Shown one piece after another: positions 1 through 8,073 of a stretch of DNA of 64,000 nucleotides (its first letter is position 1; the number at the start of each line of letters is the position of its first letter). Source of the DNA: an uncultured Parolsenella sp. (GTDB taxonomy: Bacteria > Actinomycetota > Coriobacteriia > Coriobacteriales > Atopobiaceae); NCBI GenBank assembly GCA_934668375.1, contig CAKUNF010000009.1:1-64000 (forward strand), given 5' to 3'. The notes beneath the pieces are model-generated. The model was not told the DNA's origin, did no database searches, and was given only the letters and a program-made list of their open reading frames with translations. A program made the position numbers and the translations under genes.

Positions 1-213
1 CAGGGACTCGGTGGCTGCGTCGGCGTCGGTCGAGCTGTCTGCATCGGGCTCGGTGGCGGCATCAGTCTCGGCCTGGGTGGAGACGTCGTAGGTGACCTGC
101 GACTCGGCGCTCTCCAGCGCCCACGCGACCTGCATGGGAAGATTGCCGCAGGCAAGGACCGTGGCCAGCAGGCACGTCAGGAGACGCCTTGTCATCGTGC
201 GTATGTTTCTCAT
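1..213 (-). CDS. secreted protein, N-terminal fragment (runs off left edge)
   Basis: The frame opens at an ATG at 213 and continues past the window edge, so only 71 residues are visible. They begin MRNIRTMTRRLLTCLLATVL, a basic start and a hydrophobic core, with a plausible signal peptidase site at AWA/LE near residue 32. A Ser/Thr/Asp/Ala-rich linker follows. A GGGGGAG ribosome binding site lies 8 bases upstream, and only 12 bases separate it from the stop of the preceding gene. It is therefore probably co-transcribed with the SipW/TasA-like genes. The function of the missing part cannot be judged. Confidence 0.6.
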   Translation of the reverse strand, partial: MRNIRTMTRRLLTCLLATVLACGNLPMQVAWALESAESQVTYDVSTQAETDAATEPDADSSTDADAATESL

Positions 214-225
214 GAAGCGCTCCCC

Positions 226-945
226 CTATTTGGTCGCCGTAATGGTGCCGGCGTTCGTGTAGTCCTGGCCTGCATCGGTCTTGAAGAAGCGGAAAGTGTA
301 GGAGCTGTACTTGCCCACGGCCTTCGTGATGCTTCCGCCGCTGCTTCCGGAGACGCCCTTGAACTCGTCCTGCGTCTGGTCCGGGATGACGCCCGCGGGC
401 CAGCTCACCGTGACGTCACCCTCATACTCCTTGGTGGAGACGGTGAGAATCGCATATGGCGACCCGCTGCTGTCCCCAACCTCCGCGGCGACGCTTGTGT
501 CCTCGGCCGCGATGGCGAACGTGGCCGAGAGCTCCTGCGCGTAGGGCGCGGTTGAGGTCGCCGTCACCTTGTGGACCCCGGCTGAGAGACCCGCGAGCTC
601 GACGGTAGTGGCGCCACCGGCGGGAATGGTGCCAGAGGTCTGCGCACCGCCGTCCACGCTGTAGGTGAACTGGACGGCGCTCTTGCCATGCCGCAGCTCG
701 TCCGCGTAGCCGCGCAGCTCAAAGCTCACGCTCGTGGTGCCCACCGGCAGGCTGTAGCTGGCCTTTCCGTCCGAGGTGAGGAGATCGCTCGTGAAGTAGA
801 ACTCCTCGGAGACCGTGCTCTGCTCGCCCGTCTCGCGATGTGCGTACCTGGCCGCGTAGCTGGAGATACCCCCTACGGCAACGATCACGGCAAGCACGAG
901 GAGCGCCACCGCGACCTTTCTTCTGTCTGCCATCTGCTTTGCCAT
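226..945 (-). CDS. SipW-dependent-type exported protein with Ig-like repeat
   Basis: This 239-residue protein has basic residues, then a hydrophobic segment at about 11-28, then YAARY at 30-34. That pattern matches signal peptides cut by SipW-type peptidases in TasA/CalY-like proteins (compare GTFAKY in the gene at 2990). FYFTSDLL at 49-56 begins a mature region rich in Ser, Thr, Gly and Val that looks like beta-sandwich. I chose the ATG at 945 because GGGGAT precedes it by about 6 bases. The gene starts 10 bases after the stop of the upstream SipW-type protein and belongs to the same minus-strand operon. The probable role is as a minor fibre or matrix subunit; this is inferred from context and signal type. 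Confidence 0.6.
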   Translation of the reverse strand: MAKQMADRRKVAVALLVLAVIVAVGGISSYAARYAHRETGEQSTVSEEFYFTSDLLTSDGKASYSLPVGTTSVSFELRGYADELRHGKSAVQFTYSVDGGAQTSGTIPAGGATTVELAGLSAGVHKVTATSTAPYAQELSATFAIAAEDTSVAAEVGDSSGSPYAILTVSTKEYEGDVTVSWPAGVIPDQTQDEFKGVSGSSGGSITKAVGKYSSYTFRFFKTDAGQDYTNAGTITATK

Positions 946-955
946 GGGTTATCCC

Positions 956-1513
956 CTAGTCGATCTGCTTCACGTTGATGTTTACCTGCAGGAAGTCCGG
1001 AATGTTGGCCAGTGCGTCGTCGTTGCTGGCGCCGTCCCACGTGGCCGTGATCTGGTACGTGTCCGCGCGCGCAGCGCCAGCCGAGAAGCTCATGGAGCCG
1101 TCCGTGGCCGAGAAGGTCTGGCTCTTGGAGGCGGAGCTCTCCGTGAACGTGCCGATAGCCGCGCCGTCGCTCGTGCGCGTCACGGTGTAGGTGATGGGCA
1201 GGTTGCCGGCGGTCACGAGCTCAATGTCATAGCCCTGCGACACCTCGCTCACGGCGGCGCCGCGCGCGTTGGAGATGGTGAGGGCAAGCGTCTGGGTGCT
1301 GCCCGGCTTAATCGTGGTGCCCCAGTCCGTGAACGTCACGGACTCGCTGTGGCCAAAGACGGCCACGCGCGCCTCGTCATGGCTCGTGCCGGCCGTGGTG
1401 TAGCGGGCGAGCACGCCGCCCACGCCATGCGAGGTGAGCAGGACCGCGGCAAGCAACACGGCGAGCGTCACTGCCAGGATGTTCTCGCGCTTTGTCGTGG
1501 TGCTAGTCCTCAT
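956..1513 (-). CDS. TasA/camelysin-like SipW-dependent exported protein
   Basis: The 185-residue protein has KREN, a hydrophobic stretch at about 11-33 and GVLARYTT at 33-40, followed by DEARVAVFG at 46-54. The same signature (GTFAKY then DTARVAKWG) occurs in the gene at 2990, so the two are diverged paralogs. The rest is Thr/Ser-rich beta structure. An in-frame GTG at 1522 exists, but the GGAGGTG site fits the ATG at 1513 better. The start overlaps the end of the SipW-type peptidase gene by 11 bases, which suggests translational coupling. The family forms cell-surface or biofilm fibres after SipW processing in Bacillus; that role here is inference. Confidence 0.65.
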   Translation of the reverse strand: MRTSTTTKRENILAVTLAVLLAAVLLTSHGVGGVLARYTTAGTSHDEARVAVFGHSESVTFTDWGTTIKPGSTQTLALTISNARGAAVSEVSQGYDIELVTAGNLPITYTVTRTSDGAAIGTFTESSASKSQTFSATDGSMSFSAGAARADTYQITATWDGASNDDALANIPDFLQVNINVKQID

Positions 1514-2090
1514 CGTGCTCACCTCCGTCTTGATGGTTGGCCTGCCGTTCCTTGAGCTGCGCTATCTGTGCTCGCAGACGCTGCCGCTCGTCCTCCTCGT
1601 CTTCTCGATGCCGCCGGAAGGGCAGTTCCACGAGGAGAAACGCCGCCAGCAGCAGCGCGAGCACGCCGATGGGCGTCTTGAGCGCCGCCACGAGAAGCCC
1701 CACCGCCGGCACCACCGCCAGCACGTGGCCAACGATGAGCGCGCGGTCGAAGGGAGCGTCCGCCGTGTTGTTGGCGTCTCCCTGCGTGGTCACGAGGTCT
1801 CCATCCACCGCCACAACGCGGTGGGACACGAGGCCGATCGTGGGGTCTTGGTAGACCACGACGTCTCCGATGGCCGGAGCGCCGTCTAAGGCAGCCACAA
1901 CGAGCAGGTCACCGCGCTGGAATGCCGGCGCCATGCTGTTGGACTCGACCGTGGCAAGACCCACGCCAAAGGGCATGGGCAGCGCGTTGCGCGCGATGCC
2001 ACCCGCGTTCATGAGGTAGGCGTCAAGGCCCAGCGCGGCGGCAAGCAGCACGAGAAGCAGACGGCGGAGTATGTCGCGAGCGGCGGGCAC
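1503..2090 (-). CDS. sipW: SipW-type (ER-type) signal peptidase I, copy 1
   Basis: This 195-residue membrane protease should remove signal peptides from the neighbouring TasA-like proteins. An N-terminal membrane segment lies at about 9-26. The nucleophile is Ser52 in SMAP, the SHRVV box holds His90 in place of the bacterial Lys (hallmark of the archaeal/ER-type SipW branch), and GDANNTA lies at 104-110. A second membrane segment at about 125-155 is followed by a charged, probably coiled tail. The start is a GTG whose G is shared with the TAG stop of the upstream gene, so translation is likely coupled. A second, different SipW lies at 3764. Confidence 0.85.
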   Translation of the reverse strand: MPAARDILRRLLLVLLAAALGLDAYLMNAGGIARNALPMPFGVGLATVESNSMAPAFQRGDLLVVAALDGAPAIGDVVVYQDPTIGLVSHRVVAVDGDLVTTQGDANNTADAPFDRALIVGHVLAVVPAVGLLVAALKTPIGVLALLLAAFLLVELPFRRHREDEEDERQRLRAQIAQLKERQANHQDGGEHDED

Positions 2091-2848
2091 TAGCGCCCGT
2101 CCTCGCCGTTGCGGCGGCGAACGACAATGCCGAGAATGACGAGCAGCAGGCCGACCGTGAGGATAGCGGCAAGCACGGCGAGCGGTGCCGATGTGTCGCC
2201 CGTCTGCGGGGCGTGGCCGCCGCGCTCGGAGTACTCGGCCTCGGCCTGCATGTGCAGGGTCACCGTGTAGGTGGCACGGCGGCTGGCGGACTCGTTGCCA
2301 AGGGCAGTGTCGCGCCCGTCCGTGGCCTGGCGCAGCTCGGCGGTAGCGCCCTGCTCATAGGGCCAGGACCAGTCGATGCGATAGACGGCGGACTTGCCGG
2401 GGGCAAGCTCGCCAGCGTCTGCGAGGTCTGCGCAGGTGGTGGCACCACTCGCGAGGCTCACGGTGAGGGGGATGGTCTGGGTGGTGCCGTCCTGGGCGGT
2501 CTCTGCCCAGACGCGATAGGTGGCGGGCTGGCCGCCGGAGTTGCGGACCACGAACTCGTAGGAGCCCTGCGTGCCGGGAGCCACGAGCTTGGTGCCATCC
2601 GCGGAGGCCACGACCGTCTGGCCACTCGCGTTGACGTAGGCGTTGTTGAAGAGGTCCATGGTGGCGGTGAGCTCGCTGCCGGTGGCGGCGTCCAGGAAGA
2701 GGACCTCTGGGTCACGGCTGGCATAGGTGGCCGCCTGGGCGCCCACGCTGGAGAGGCTCACGACGACGAGCGTGGCGAGCACGAGGGCGCAGGTCCACAC
2801 GCCCGCCAAGACCCGGCGGCCGCTTCTGTTGTGTGCTGTGGCGCTCAT
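2090..2848 (-). CDS. sortase-motif surface protein
   Basis: The 252-residue precursor has an N-terminal signal peptide with an AQA/ATY-like cleavage region near residue 39. A beta-rich mature part contains APGTQGSYEF and FVVRNSGGQPATYRVW. The C terminus carries PQTGD at 214-218, a hydrophobic stretch and RRRNGEDGR. That is the layout of an LPXTG-type wall-sorting signal, with the first position changed (A-P-Q-T-G). The APGT(S/Q)G motif also occurs in the TasA-like protein at 2990. Stop and the next start share one base (TAGTG), tying it to the SipW gene. It is probably the wall anchor or base of the structure built by this operon. Confidence 0.7.
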   Translation of the reverse strand: MSATAHNRSGRRVLAGVWTCALVLATLVVVSLSSVGAQAATYASRDPEVLFLDAATGSELTATMDLFNNAYVNASGQTVVASADGTKLVAPGTQGSYEFVVRNSGGQPATYRVWAETAQDGTTQTIPLTVSLASGATTCADLADAGELAPGKSAVYRIDWSWPYEQGATAELRQATDGRDTALGNESASRRATYTVTLHMQAEAEYSERGGHAPQTGDTSAPLAVLAAILTVGLLLVILGIVVRRRNGEDGR

Positions 2849-2889
2849 GGTGTCACCTGCTCTGGTGGTCGGGATGCGTTGGTGGTCTT

Positions 2890-2976
2890 CGGCCTTGCGA
2901 GGGGCTGCGTTTGCGCCGCAGCCGCTTGCAAGGCCGAACGGCGCCCGGCCCCAGGGATGTGGGGTCGAGCGCCGTT
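2890..2976 (-). promoter_or_regulatory. two tandem hairpins between surface-protein genes
   Basis: Two adjacent inverted repeats fill the gap between the TasA-like gene (stop 2990) and the next gene (start 2848). The first has arms at 2890-2898 and 2928-2936 (CGGCCTTGC/GCAAGGCCG) with an inner GGCTGCG/CGCAGCC. The second has arms at 2937-2944 and 2969-2976 (AACGGCGC/GCGCCGTT) with inner CCCCA/TGGGG. Neither is followed by a T-run on the minus strand. They look more like 3'-end stabilisers or attenuators giving unequal expression of the flanking genes than like a full terminator. Confidence 0.6.
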
Positions 2977-2989
2977 GCGGGGTTTGGTG

Positions 2990-3637
2990 CTAGTCGATCT
3001 GGGTGAGGGTGGTGGTGATGGAGATGTTCACGTTGGCGCTGCCGGCATCGCCGAGCTTGGTGTCCTTGGTGTCATCGTTGCCCTCGAAGGCCCACTTCCA
3101 GGTCACGACAGGGCAGGCGTCCGTCTTGGAGCCGAGGTCAGTGCCAGGCGCGTAGTCGGCCGTGTAGGCCTCGATGGCTGCCTTGATGGCATTCTCGTAG
3201 CCAGTGACAGTGCCGGGATATGCGATGGCCTTGCCACCAACGCTCACAACCAGCGGGCAGTAATCAGCGCCGTCAACGGTCCAACCGGTGAGCTTGACCT
3301 CAGCCTTATTGGTCACGCGAACGGCAACCTCAGACTTGCCGCCGAGCTCAACGGTGCTCAGACCACCGCTGGTGCCAGGGGCAACGACCTGCTCAGCGTC
3401 GTTCGAAGAAACGACGCTGTTGCCCGTATAACCCTGATCATCGGAGGTCGCGTATGTGGTCTTGAACATGGAGTTATCAGACGGAGTCACCGTCACGCCC
3501 CATTTAGCAACGCGAGCCGTATCGCTGCTCGAGCCGCTCGTCACGTACTTCGCGAACGTGCCGGACACCAGGCAGGTGCTCAGCATCGCGAGCACGACCA
3601 TAACGGCCGCGACTCGCATGGTCTTGTTCTTCTTCAT
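2990..3637 (-). CDS. TasA/camelysin-like major SipW-dependent protein
   Basis: This 215-residue protein begins with MKKNK and a hydrophobic segment at about 8-27, then GTFAKYVTSG at 26-35 and DTARVAKWGVTV at 39-50. This is the clearest SipW-type signature in the locus. A beta-rich mature domain with APGTSG and a C-terminal ITTTLTQID tail follows. It has an excellent AGGAAGG ribosome binding site. Its own gap and the tandem hairpins downstream suggest it is the most expressed subunit. It lies between the two SipW genes. The fibre-forming role comes from TasA/CalY homologs and is inferred here. Confidence 0.75.
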   Translation of the reverse strand: MKKNKTMRVAAVMVVLAMLSTCLVSGTFAKYVTSGSSSDTARVAKWGVTVTPSDNSMFKTTYATSDDQGYTGNSVVSSNDAEQVVAPGTSGGLSTVELGGKSEVAVRVTNKAEVKLTGWTVDGADYCPLVVSVGGKAIAYPGTVTGYENAIKAAIEAYTADYAPGTDLGSKTDACPVVTWKWAFEGNDDTKDTKLGDAGSANVNISITTTLTQID

Positions 3638-3763
3638 GGTTTTCCTTCCTATCGGGAAACTACCGTCCGTCTTGCAACCCAGATTGGGAGCACCCGCCCC
3701 GGGAGTAACGCCTTTCTCGGCTTTCTCGCACGCAAATATGAAACGGCGAGGAGAATGGGAGCC

Positions 3764-4495
3764 CTAATCGAGCTCCGCGTGGTCGCTGCCGTTATCGGCC
3801 TCGCCGCTCTTGGCCTGGAGCCGCTCGAGCTCGGCCTTGAGGGCCTCCGTCTCTGCCTGGGACTGCTTGTCGTAGGCGCGGCGACGCAGGATGTCATAGG
3901 CGAGCAGCAGCGCCACGGGCACGGCCACGCAGATGACAAGGCCCTGGGTGGACTGCATGAACATGGCGACGTTGCCCAGCCCGGGGATGCGGAACTGGTA
4001 GACGCCCACGAGCTTGTCGGCCGTGACGGGAGCGCTGTCCTCGACGTTGTTGGCGTCGCCCTTCGTGGTGAAGACGGGCTGGCCGGACTCATCGGCCGTG
4101 ATGGCGACGACGCGGTGGGAGACGACGGAGACGCCATTGCCCTCCGGGTCAAAGAAGGAGATGACGTCGCCCTCGCGGACGCTCGTGGCGTCCTGCTGGC
4201 GGCAGACGATGAGGTCGCCGGACTGGATCTCCGGGCTCATGGAGTCCGAGAGCACGATGAACGGAACGACGCCGCCCACGCTGGGAACCTCGTCCGAGTT
4301 GGTGGCGCCCTTGAACAGCAGGATGCAGTTGACGACCAGAACGGGCACGAGCAACACGCAGATGATGGCGCCGATGACGGTGGCCACCTTGTGGCCCGCG
4401 GTCACGACCTCGGCGGACTCGGCACCCGCGGAAGCTACCTCTTTAGAGGTAACCCCCCCCCGATTGGTTTTCGTGCTTGTCCCGTGCTCAGTCAT
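3764..4495 (-). CDS. SipW-type signal peptidase I, copy 2
   Basis: The 243-residue membrane protease has a cytoplasmic Ser/Thr-rich leader and a membrane segment at about 37-61. Catalytic Ser85 lies in SDSMSP, His127 in SHRVV and GDANN at 146-150, so it is again of the Ser-His SipW branch. A second membrane helix and a charged coiled tail follow. An in-frame TTG at 4516 exists, but GGGAG 8 bases before the ATG at 4495 supports the later start. Codons 12-15 contain a run of nine G that could slip (see 4453). It is only distantly similar to the peptidase at 1503, so each may serve different substrates. Confidence 0.85.
   Translation of the reverse strand: MTEHGTSTKTNRGGVTSKEVASAGAESAEVVTAGHKVATVIGAIICVLLVPVLVVNCILLFKGATNSDEVPSVGGVVPFIVLSDSMSPEIQSGDLIVCRQQDATSVREGDVISFFDPEGNGVSVVSHRVVAITADESGQPVFTTKGDANNVEDSAPVTADKLVGVYQFRIPGLGNVAMFMQSTQGLVICVAVPVALLLAYDILRRRAYDKQSQAETEALKAELERLQAKSGEADNGSDHAELD
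4453..4461 (-). repeat. G9 homopolymer in signal peptidase gene
   Basis: Nine consecutive C on the plus strand are nine G in codons 12-15 of the second SipW gene (Arg-Gly-Gly-Val). A change of one base would shift the frame before the first membrane segment and inactivate the protein. Such tracts are typical contingency loci, but no variation can be seen from one sequence. Confidence 0.6.
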
Positions 4496-4970
4496 CTGAA
4501 AAACTCCCAAAGTCAACCCTGTGTGGCTAAGTTAACAGATTTACCTAATGGAGAGGGGCAAGGTTTTCTGACTGGTAGCAATTCGAGCGCGAGACGTTGT
4601 CCTCGCGCGGTTTTTGCTGCATATGGCACGGTGATTGTTTGATTTTTCATGGACGGGAGGGTCGGCGCTCTTACTCGAACGGTTCTCCGATTATGCAAAT
4701 CAATGGGCCGCACGTTATGCAAATCGACTAGTCTTGCTCGCGCAGACGACCCTGTCAGGCTCAACACGCGGAATCGCGAATAGCTGAAACCGTTTCTTAC
4801 TCTATTGATGAGGCGACCCAGTTAATAAGACGATTCGGCCAAACATTTATCTGTACTGCTGAACAATTCGTACAGATTGAATGTAATCGAATTCAATATT
4901 ATTTATACTAACTAGCTAGTTAGTATAAATATACTGTTTGTTTCTCTTTCTTAATGGCACTGGAGGGGGC
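4496..4970. other. AT-rich divergent intergenic region
   Basis: No gene is supported in these 475 bases. Base composition falls well below the flanks from about 4770 to 4950. The part near 4495 should hold the promoter of the minus-strand surface operon. The part near 4970 holds an inverted repeat ATTGAAT/ATTCAAT (4876-4897) and the 32-bp palindrome at 4900-4931 upstream of the Fic gene. A short minus-strand frame at 4513-4767 has no coding features and was not called. Confidence 0.6.
4900..4931. promoter_or_regulatory. 32-bp perfect palindrome upstream of Fic gene
   Basis: Sixteen bases (TATTTATACTAACTAG, 4900-4915) are followed directly by their exact reverse complement with no spacer. It lies 40 bases before the TTG start of the Fic-HTH protein and includes TATACT and TATAAA sequences that could be -10 elements. 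A dyad of this kind is a likely operator for a dimeric regulator, plausibly the winged-helix domain of the Fic protein itself. Confidence 0.7.
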
Positions 4971-6206
4971 TTGAAGTACAAGTCACTCGCAAAGCTCTTC
5001 TATGCGGACGCTTCCTCAGACCGGTTTTCACGAAACGAGGCCACGGCGCGAGAACGCCTTGAGTCGGATTCGACGTTTCGCACGGGGTATCTGACCGAAT
5101 ACGGCGAGCTGTTCCTCTCCGTGCCGCGCGAGCTGTCGATACTCAACGAGCAGGTCATGCGGCAGGAGCAAAGGGTCGCCTCTCTCCACGCGATGCTGCC
5201 TCCCGTCGCCCTCAGCGCGCTCATCAGGGGTCTTGTCATCGATGAGGTGGTCTGCACGAATGAGCTCGAGGGAGTACGCAGCACACACAGACAAATTGAC
5301 GAGCTCCTCGAGGCAACGCCCTCCCCGACGGCAAACGTTGCCACCAAGCGGTTTCGCGAACTCGCGCGGCTCTACCTTGAGCTGAGCGACAGTCGGCACA
5401 TCTACCCAAAGACGCCCGAAGACGTACGTGCCATCTATGACCGCATCATGTCTGGCGAAGATCTAGGCGATAACGCACCAGACGGCGAGCTGTTTCGAAA
5501 GGGCGAGGTAGAGCTCATCGGTACTGGCCAGAAGGTGATTCACGCCGGGCTCCATCCCGAACAGAAGATCATCTCGGCCATAGGGCAGATGCTCGCAATC
5601 GCTGGGTCTACGGCTATACCGCAGACCTACTCGGCCCTTCTCGCGCACTTCATCTTCGAATACATTCACCCCTTCTATGACGGCAATGGGCGTACGGGGC
5701 GCTACCTTCTCGCGCTTTATCTCTCAGGCCCGCTCTCCACGATCACGGCGCTCTCGCTCTCTCGCTCGATCGCGGAGAATCGAGCGCCCTACTATCGCGC
5801 GTTCAAGGACGCCGAGTTGCCCATAAATCACGGGGAGCTCACGCCATTTGTCCTCACGATGCTTGAATATGTAAGCGAAGCTCAGAAGCGCATCATCGAG
5901 GAACTCGAACATGGCCAGGCGCTCCTTGCGAGCGCGGCCCAGGAACTTGAGGGGCTCCGCGAGCGCGAGAACCTTAGCGACCGGGAGCGCGACCTGCTCT
6001 TTCTCCTTCTCCAGCACTCGGTCTTCGGCGCGTTCCCAGACGTGCCGACCGCCACACTCAGCGAGGAGATGGGGCTTGGAGTGCAGATGACGAGACGTCA
6101 CCTCAAGCGACTCGAAGGAGAGGGGCTTGTCGAAAGAACCAGCGCGAGACCCGTCAGGTTCTCCCTGGGCGACAGGGCCCGCAAGCTTTTGCTCACCGAG
6201 GAGTAG
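4971..6206 (+). CDS. Fic family protein with C-terminal winged helix
   Basis: This 411-residue protein probably transfers AMP from ATP to a protein target. The Fic core [12 protein letters not shown] at about 233-244 is complete (catalytic His and the DGNGR loop). Upstream, TNELEG at about 96-101 fits the (S/T)xxxE(G/N) inhibitory helix, so this is a self-inhibited class II Fic protein. The last 65 residues ([20 protein letters not shown]) form a winged-helix DNA-binding region. I chose TTG 4971 because GGAGG lies 4 bases upstream; a TTG at 4938 lacks a site. Its own AT-rich promoter and the 32-bp dyad suggest autoregulation and possible acquisition by transfer. The target is unknown. Confidence 0.85.
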   Translation: MKYKSLAKLFYADASSDRFSRNEATARERLESDSTFRTGYLTEYGELFLSVPRELSILNEQVMRQEQRVASLHAMLPPVALSALIRGLVIDEVVCTNELEGVRSTHRQIDELLEATPSPTANVATKRFRELARLYLELSDSRHIYPKTPEDVRAIYDRIMSGEDLGDNAPDGELFRKGEVELIGTGQKVIHAGLHPEQKIISAIGQMLAIAGSTAIPQTYSALLAHFIFEYIHPFYDGNGRTGRYLLALYLSGPLSTITALSLSRSIAENRAPYYRAFKDAELPINHGELTPFVLTMLEYVSEAQKRIIEELEHGQALLASAAQELEGLRERENLSDRERDLLFLLLQHSVFGAFPDVPTATLSEEMGLGVQMTRRHLKRLEGEGLVERTSARPVRFSLGDRARKLLLTEE

Positions 6207-6232
6207 CATTGCAGGCGAACAAGGAGACGTCC

Positions 6233-7069
6233 ATGCACATAGACAGGGCGCGTGCCCGCGCGGCGTTTGCCGCGTATGTGGCGCCGTATGATCCGGACAA
6301 CCCGCGCATTGCGCTCAAGGTTGCACATACATATAGAGTGGCGGAGGTCGCCGAGCGCGTGGCCGCGGCGCAGGGCCTGCCAGCCGAGGACGTCGACCTG
6401 GCCTGGCTGTGCGGCCTGCTCCACGACATAGGCCGCTTTGAGCAGGTGCGCCGTTGGGACACGTTCCGCGACGCTCGGTCCACGAGCCACGCGAGCCTTG
6501 GCGAGGACGTGCTGTTTGGCACGCGCGAGAGACTGGGCACACCGGTTGCCGGGGCCGGCGCCGGCGTTGCTCGCATCCGCGACTTTGTGGACGACGCACG
6601 AGAGGACGAGCTCATCCGCACGGCAGTGTCCCTGCACAGCGACTATCGGCTGCCCGAGGGTCTCGATGAGCGCACGCGCCTGTTCTGCGACCTCACGCGC
6701 GACGCCGACAAGGTGGACATTCTCGGCACCGTCCAGGCGGGAACGCCCGAGACGCTGCTGGGATGCACAGGCGACGAGCTTCTCGACAGCGGTTTGTCCG
6801 ACGAGGCCGTCGCGGCCTTTGACGAGCGTCGCTGCATGCTGCGAGACGATCGCTCCCAGCCGGCGGATTTTCTCGTAAGCTTCTGCTGCTTTGCGTTTGA
6901 GCTTGCCTTTGCCGAGAGCAGGCGAATCATGCGCGAGCAGGGATACATATATGAGCTTCTCGAGCGGCCGTTTGGGATTGCCGAGCCCTTCCGCCGCGAG
7001 GACACGCGCCGCGAGCTTGCGCGCATGGGCCGCGAGATGCACGTCTATCTGGAGGGAGACGCCTCATGA
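6233..7069 (+). CDS. HD-domain phosphohydrolase
   Basis: The 278-residue cytoplasmic protein has metal-binding HD-domain residues: His32 (AHTYRV), His64-Asp65 in LLHDIGRFE, a further His in SLHSDYRLPEG and Asp in TRDADKVDILG. Such proteins hydrolyse phosphoester bonds in nucleotides or signalling molecules; the substrate cannot be read from the sequence. AAGGAG at 6221 supports the ATG at 6233. It begins 26 bases after the Fic gene and overlaps the asparaginase by four bases (ATGA), so it is operonic with at least the latter. Confidence 0.8.
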   Translation: MHIDRARARAAFAAYVAPYDPDNPRIALKVAHTYRVAEVAERVAAAQGLPAEDVDLAWLCGLLHDIGRFEQVRRWDTFRDARSTSHASLGEDVLFGTRERLGTPVAGAGAGVARIRDFVDDAREDELIRTAVSLHSDYRLPEGLDERTRLFCDLTRDADKVDILGTVQAGTPETLLGCTGDELLDSGLSDEAVAAFDERRCMLRDDRSQPADFLVSFCCFAFELAFAESRRIMREQGYIYELLERPFGIAEPFRREDTRRELARMGREMHVYLEGDAS

Positions 7070-8073
7070 CCAAGCCCCGCATCCTTCTTGTTGCCACGGG
7101 GGGAACCATCGCCTCAGCCGAGGACGGCAACGGCCTGACGCCGCAGCTCACGGGCGAGCAGCTTGCGGGATACGTGCCGCAGGCGGCAGAGCTTGCGGAC
7201 ATCGACATCGTGCAGCCCATGAACATCGACAGCACGAACATGCGTCCGGCAGACTGGCAGGCCATCGGCGACGCCATTCTCGCGCGATACGAGGACTACG
7301 ACGGCTTTGTGGTGCTGCACGGCACCGACACGATGGCCTACACGGCCGCGGCGCTCTCCTACCTCATTCAGGACAGCCCCAGGCCCATCGTGCTCACCGG
7401 CTCGCAGCAGCCCATGGGCAGCCCGTTCACGGACGCGCGGATCAACCTGTACCAGAGCGTGCTGTATGCGGCGGACCCGGCGTCGCGCGACGTGACCGTG
7501 GTGTTTGGCGGCAAGGTTGTGGCCGGCACGCGCGCCCGCAAGCAGCGCACGATGAGCTTCAACGCCTTCACGAGTGTCAACTACCCGGAGCTGGCGCTCA
7601 TTCGCAACGACCGCATCATCCGAACGGCACCAGCGGGCGCGGAGACGGGCCGAGGCGCCGCCGAGCCGCGCGTCTACCATGACCTTGACGAGCGCGTGTT
7701 CGTGCTCAAGCTCACGCCCGAGGTGAACCCATCCGTCTTTGAGCTGCTGCGCCGCGACTACGACGCCATCATCCTCGAGACGTTTGGCATTGGCGGCATC
7801 CCCGACACGCTGCACGACGCGATCTTTGGATGGGTGGACTCCGGGCGTACACTCGTTGTGACCACCCAAGTTCCCGAGGAAGGTCTTGACCTGGGAGTTT
7901 ACGAGGTTGGCCGTGCCTATGCGGAGCACCCGGGCATCCTCAAGGGCGCGGACATGACCTGCGAGGCGCTCGTGGCAAAGACGATGTGGGCGCTGGGTCA
8001 GACACGCGAGCCGGCGAGGCTGCGCGACCTGTTCTACGAGCCGATCAACTGCGACAGGCTGCCGGAGGCGTAG
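7066..8073 (+). CDS. ansA: type I L-asparaginase
   Basis: This 335-residue enzyme converts asparagine to aspartate and ammonia. The first catalytic loop is TGGTIAS at 11-17 (nucleophilic Thr). The second motif HGTDTM at 85-90 supplies Thr-Asp, and GGKVVAGTRARK holds the family Lys. There is no signal peptide, so it is cytoplasmic (AnsA-like). The start overlaps the HD-protein stop (ATGA). An intergenic C10 tract follows the stop. Confidence 0.9.
   Translation: MTKPRILLVATGGTIASAEDGNGLTPQLTGEQLAGYVPQAAELADIDIVQPMNIDSTNMRPADWQAIGDAILARYEDYDGFVVLHGTDTMAYTAAALSYLIQDSPRPIVLTGSQQPMGSPFTDARINLYQSVLYAADPASRDVTVVFGGKVVAGTRARKQRTMSFNAFTSVNYPELALIRNDRIIRTAPAGAETGRGAAEPRVYHDLDERVFVLKLTPEVNPSVFELLRRDYDAIILETFGIGGIPDTLHDAIFGWVDSGRTLVVTTQVPEEGLDLGVYEVGRAYAEHPGILKGADMTCEALVAKTMWALGQTREPARLRDLFYEPINCDRLPEA

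Noticed and set aside
2213..4642. 809-codon open frame on the plus strand across the surface locus
   Set aside because: It is antisense to several well-supported minus-strand genes, has biased Gly/Ala/Arg/His composition and no recognisable motif; it is a by-product of high GC.
4513..4767. 84-codon minus-strand frame upstream of the second SipW gene
   Set aside because: No ribosome site, mixed composition and position over the expected promoter region.
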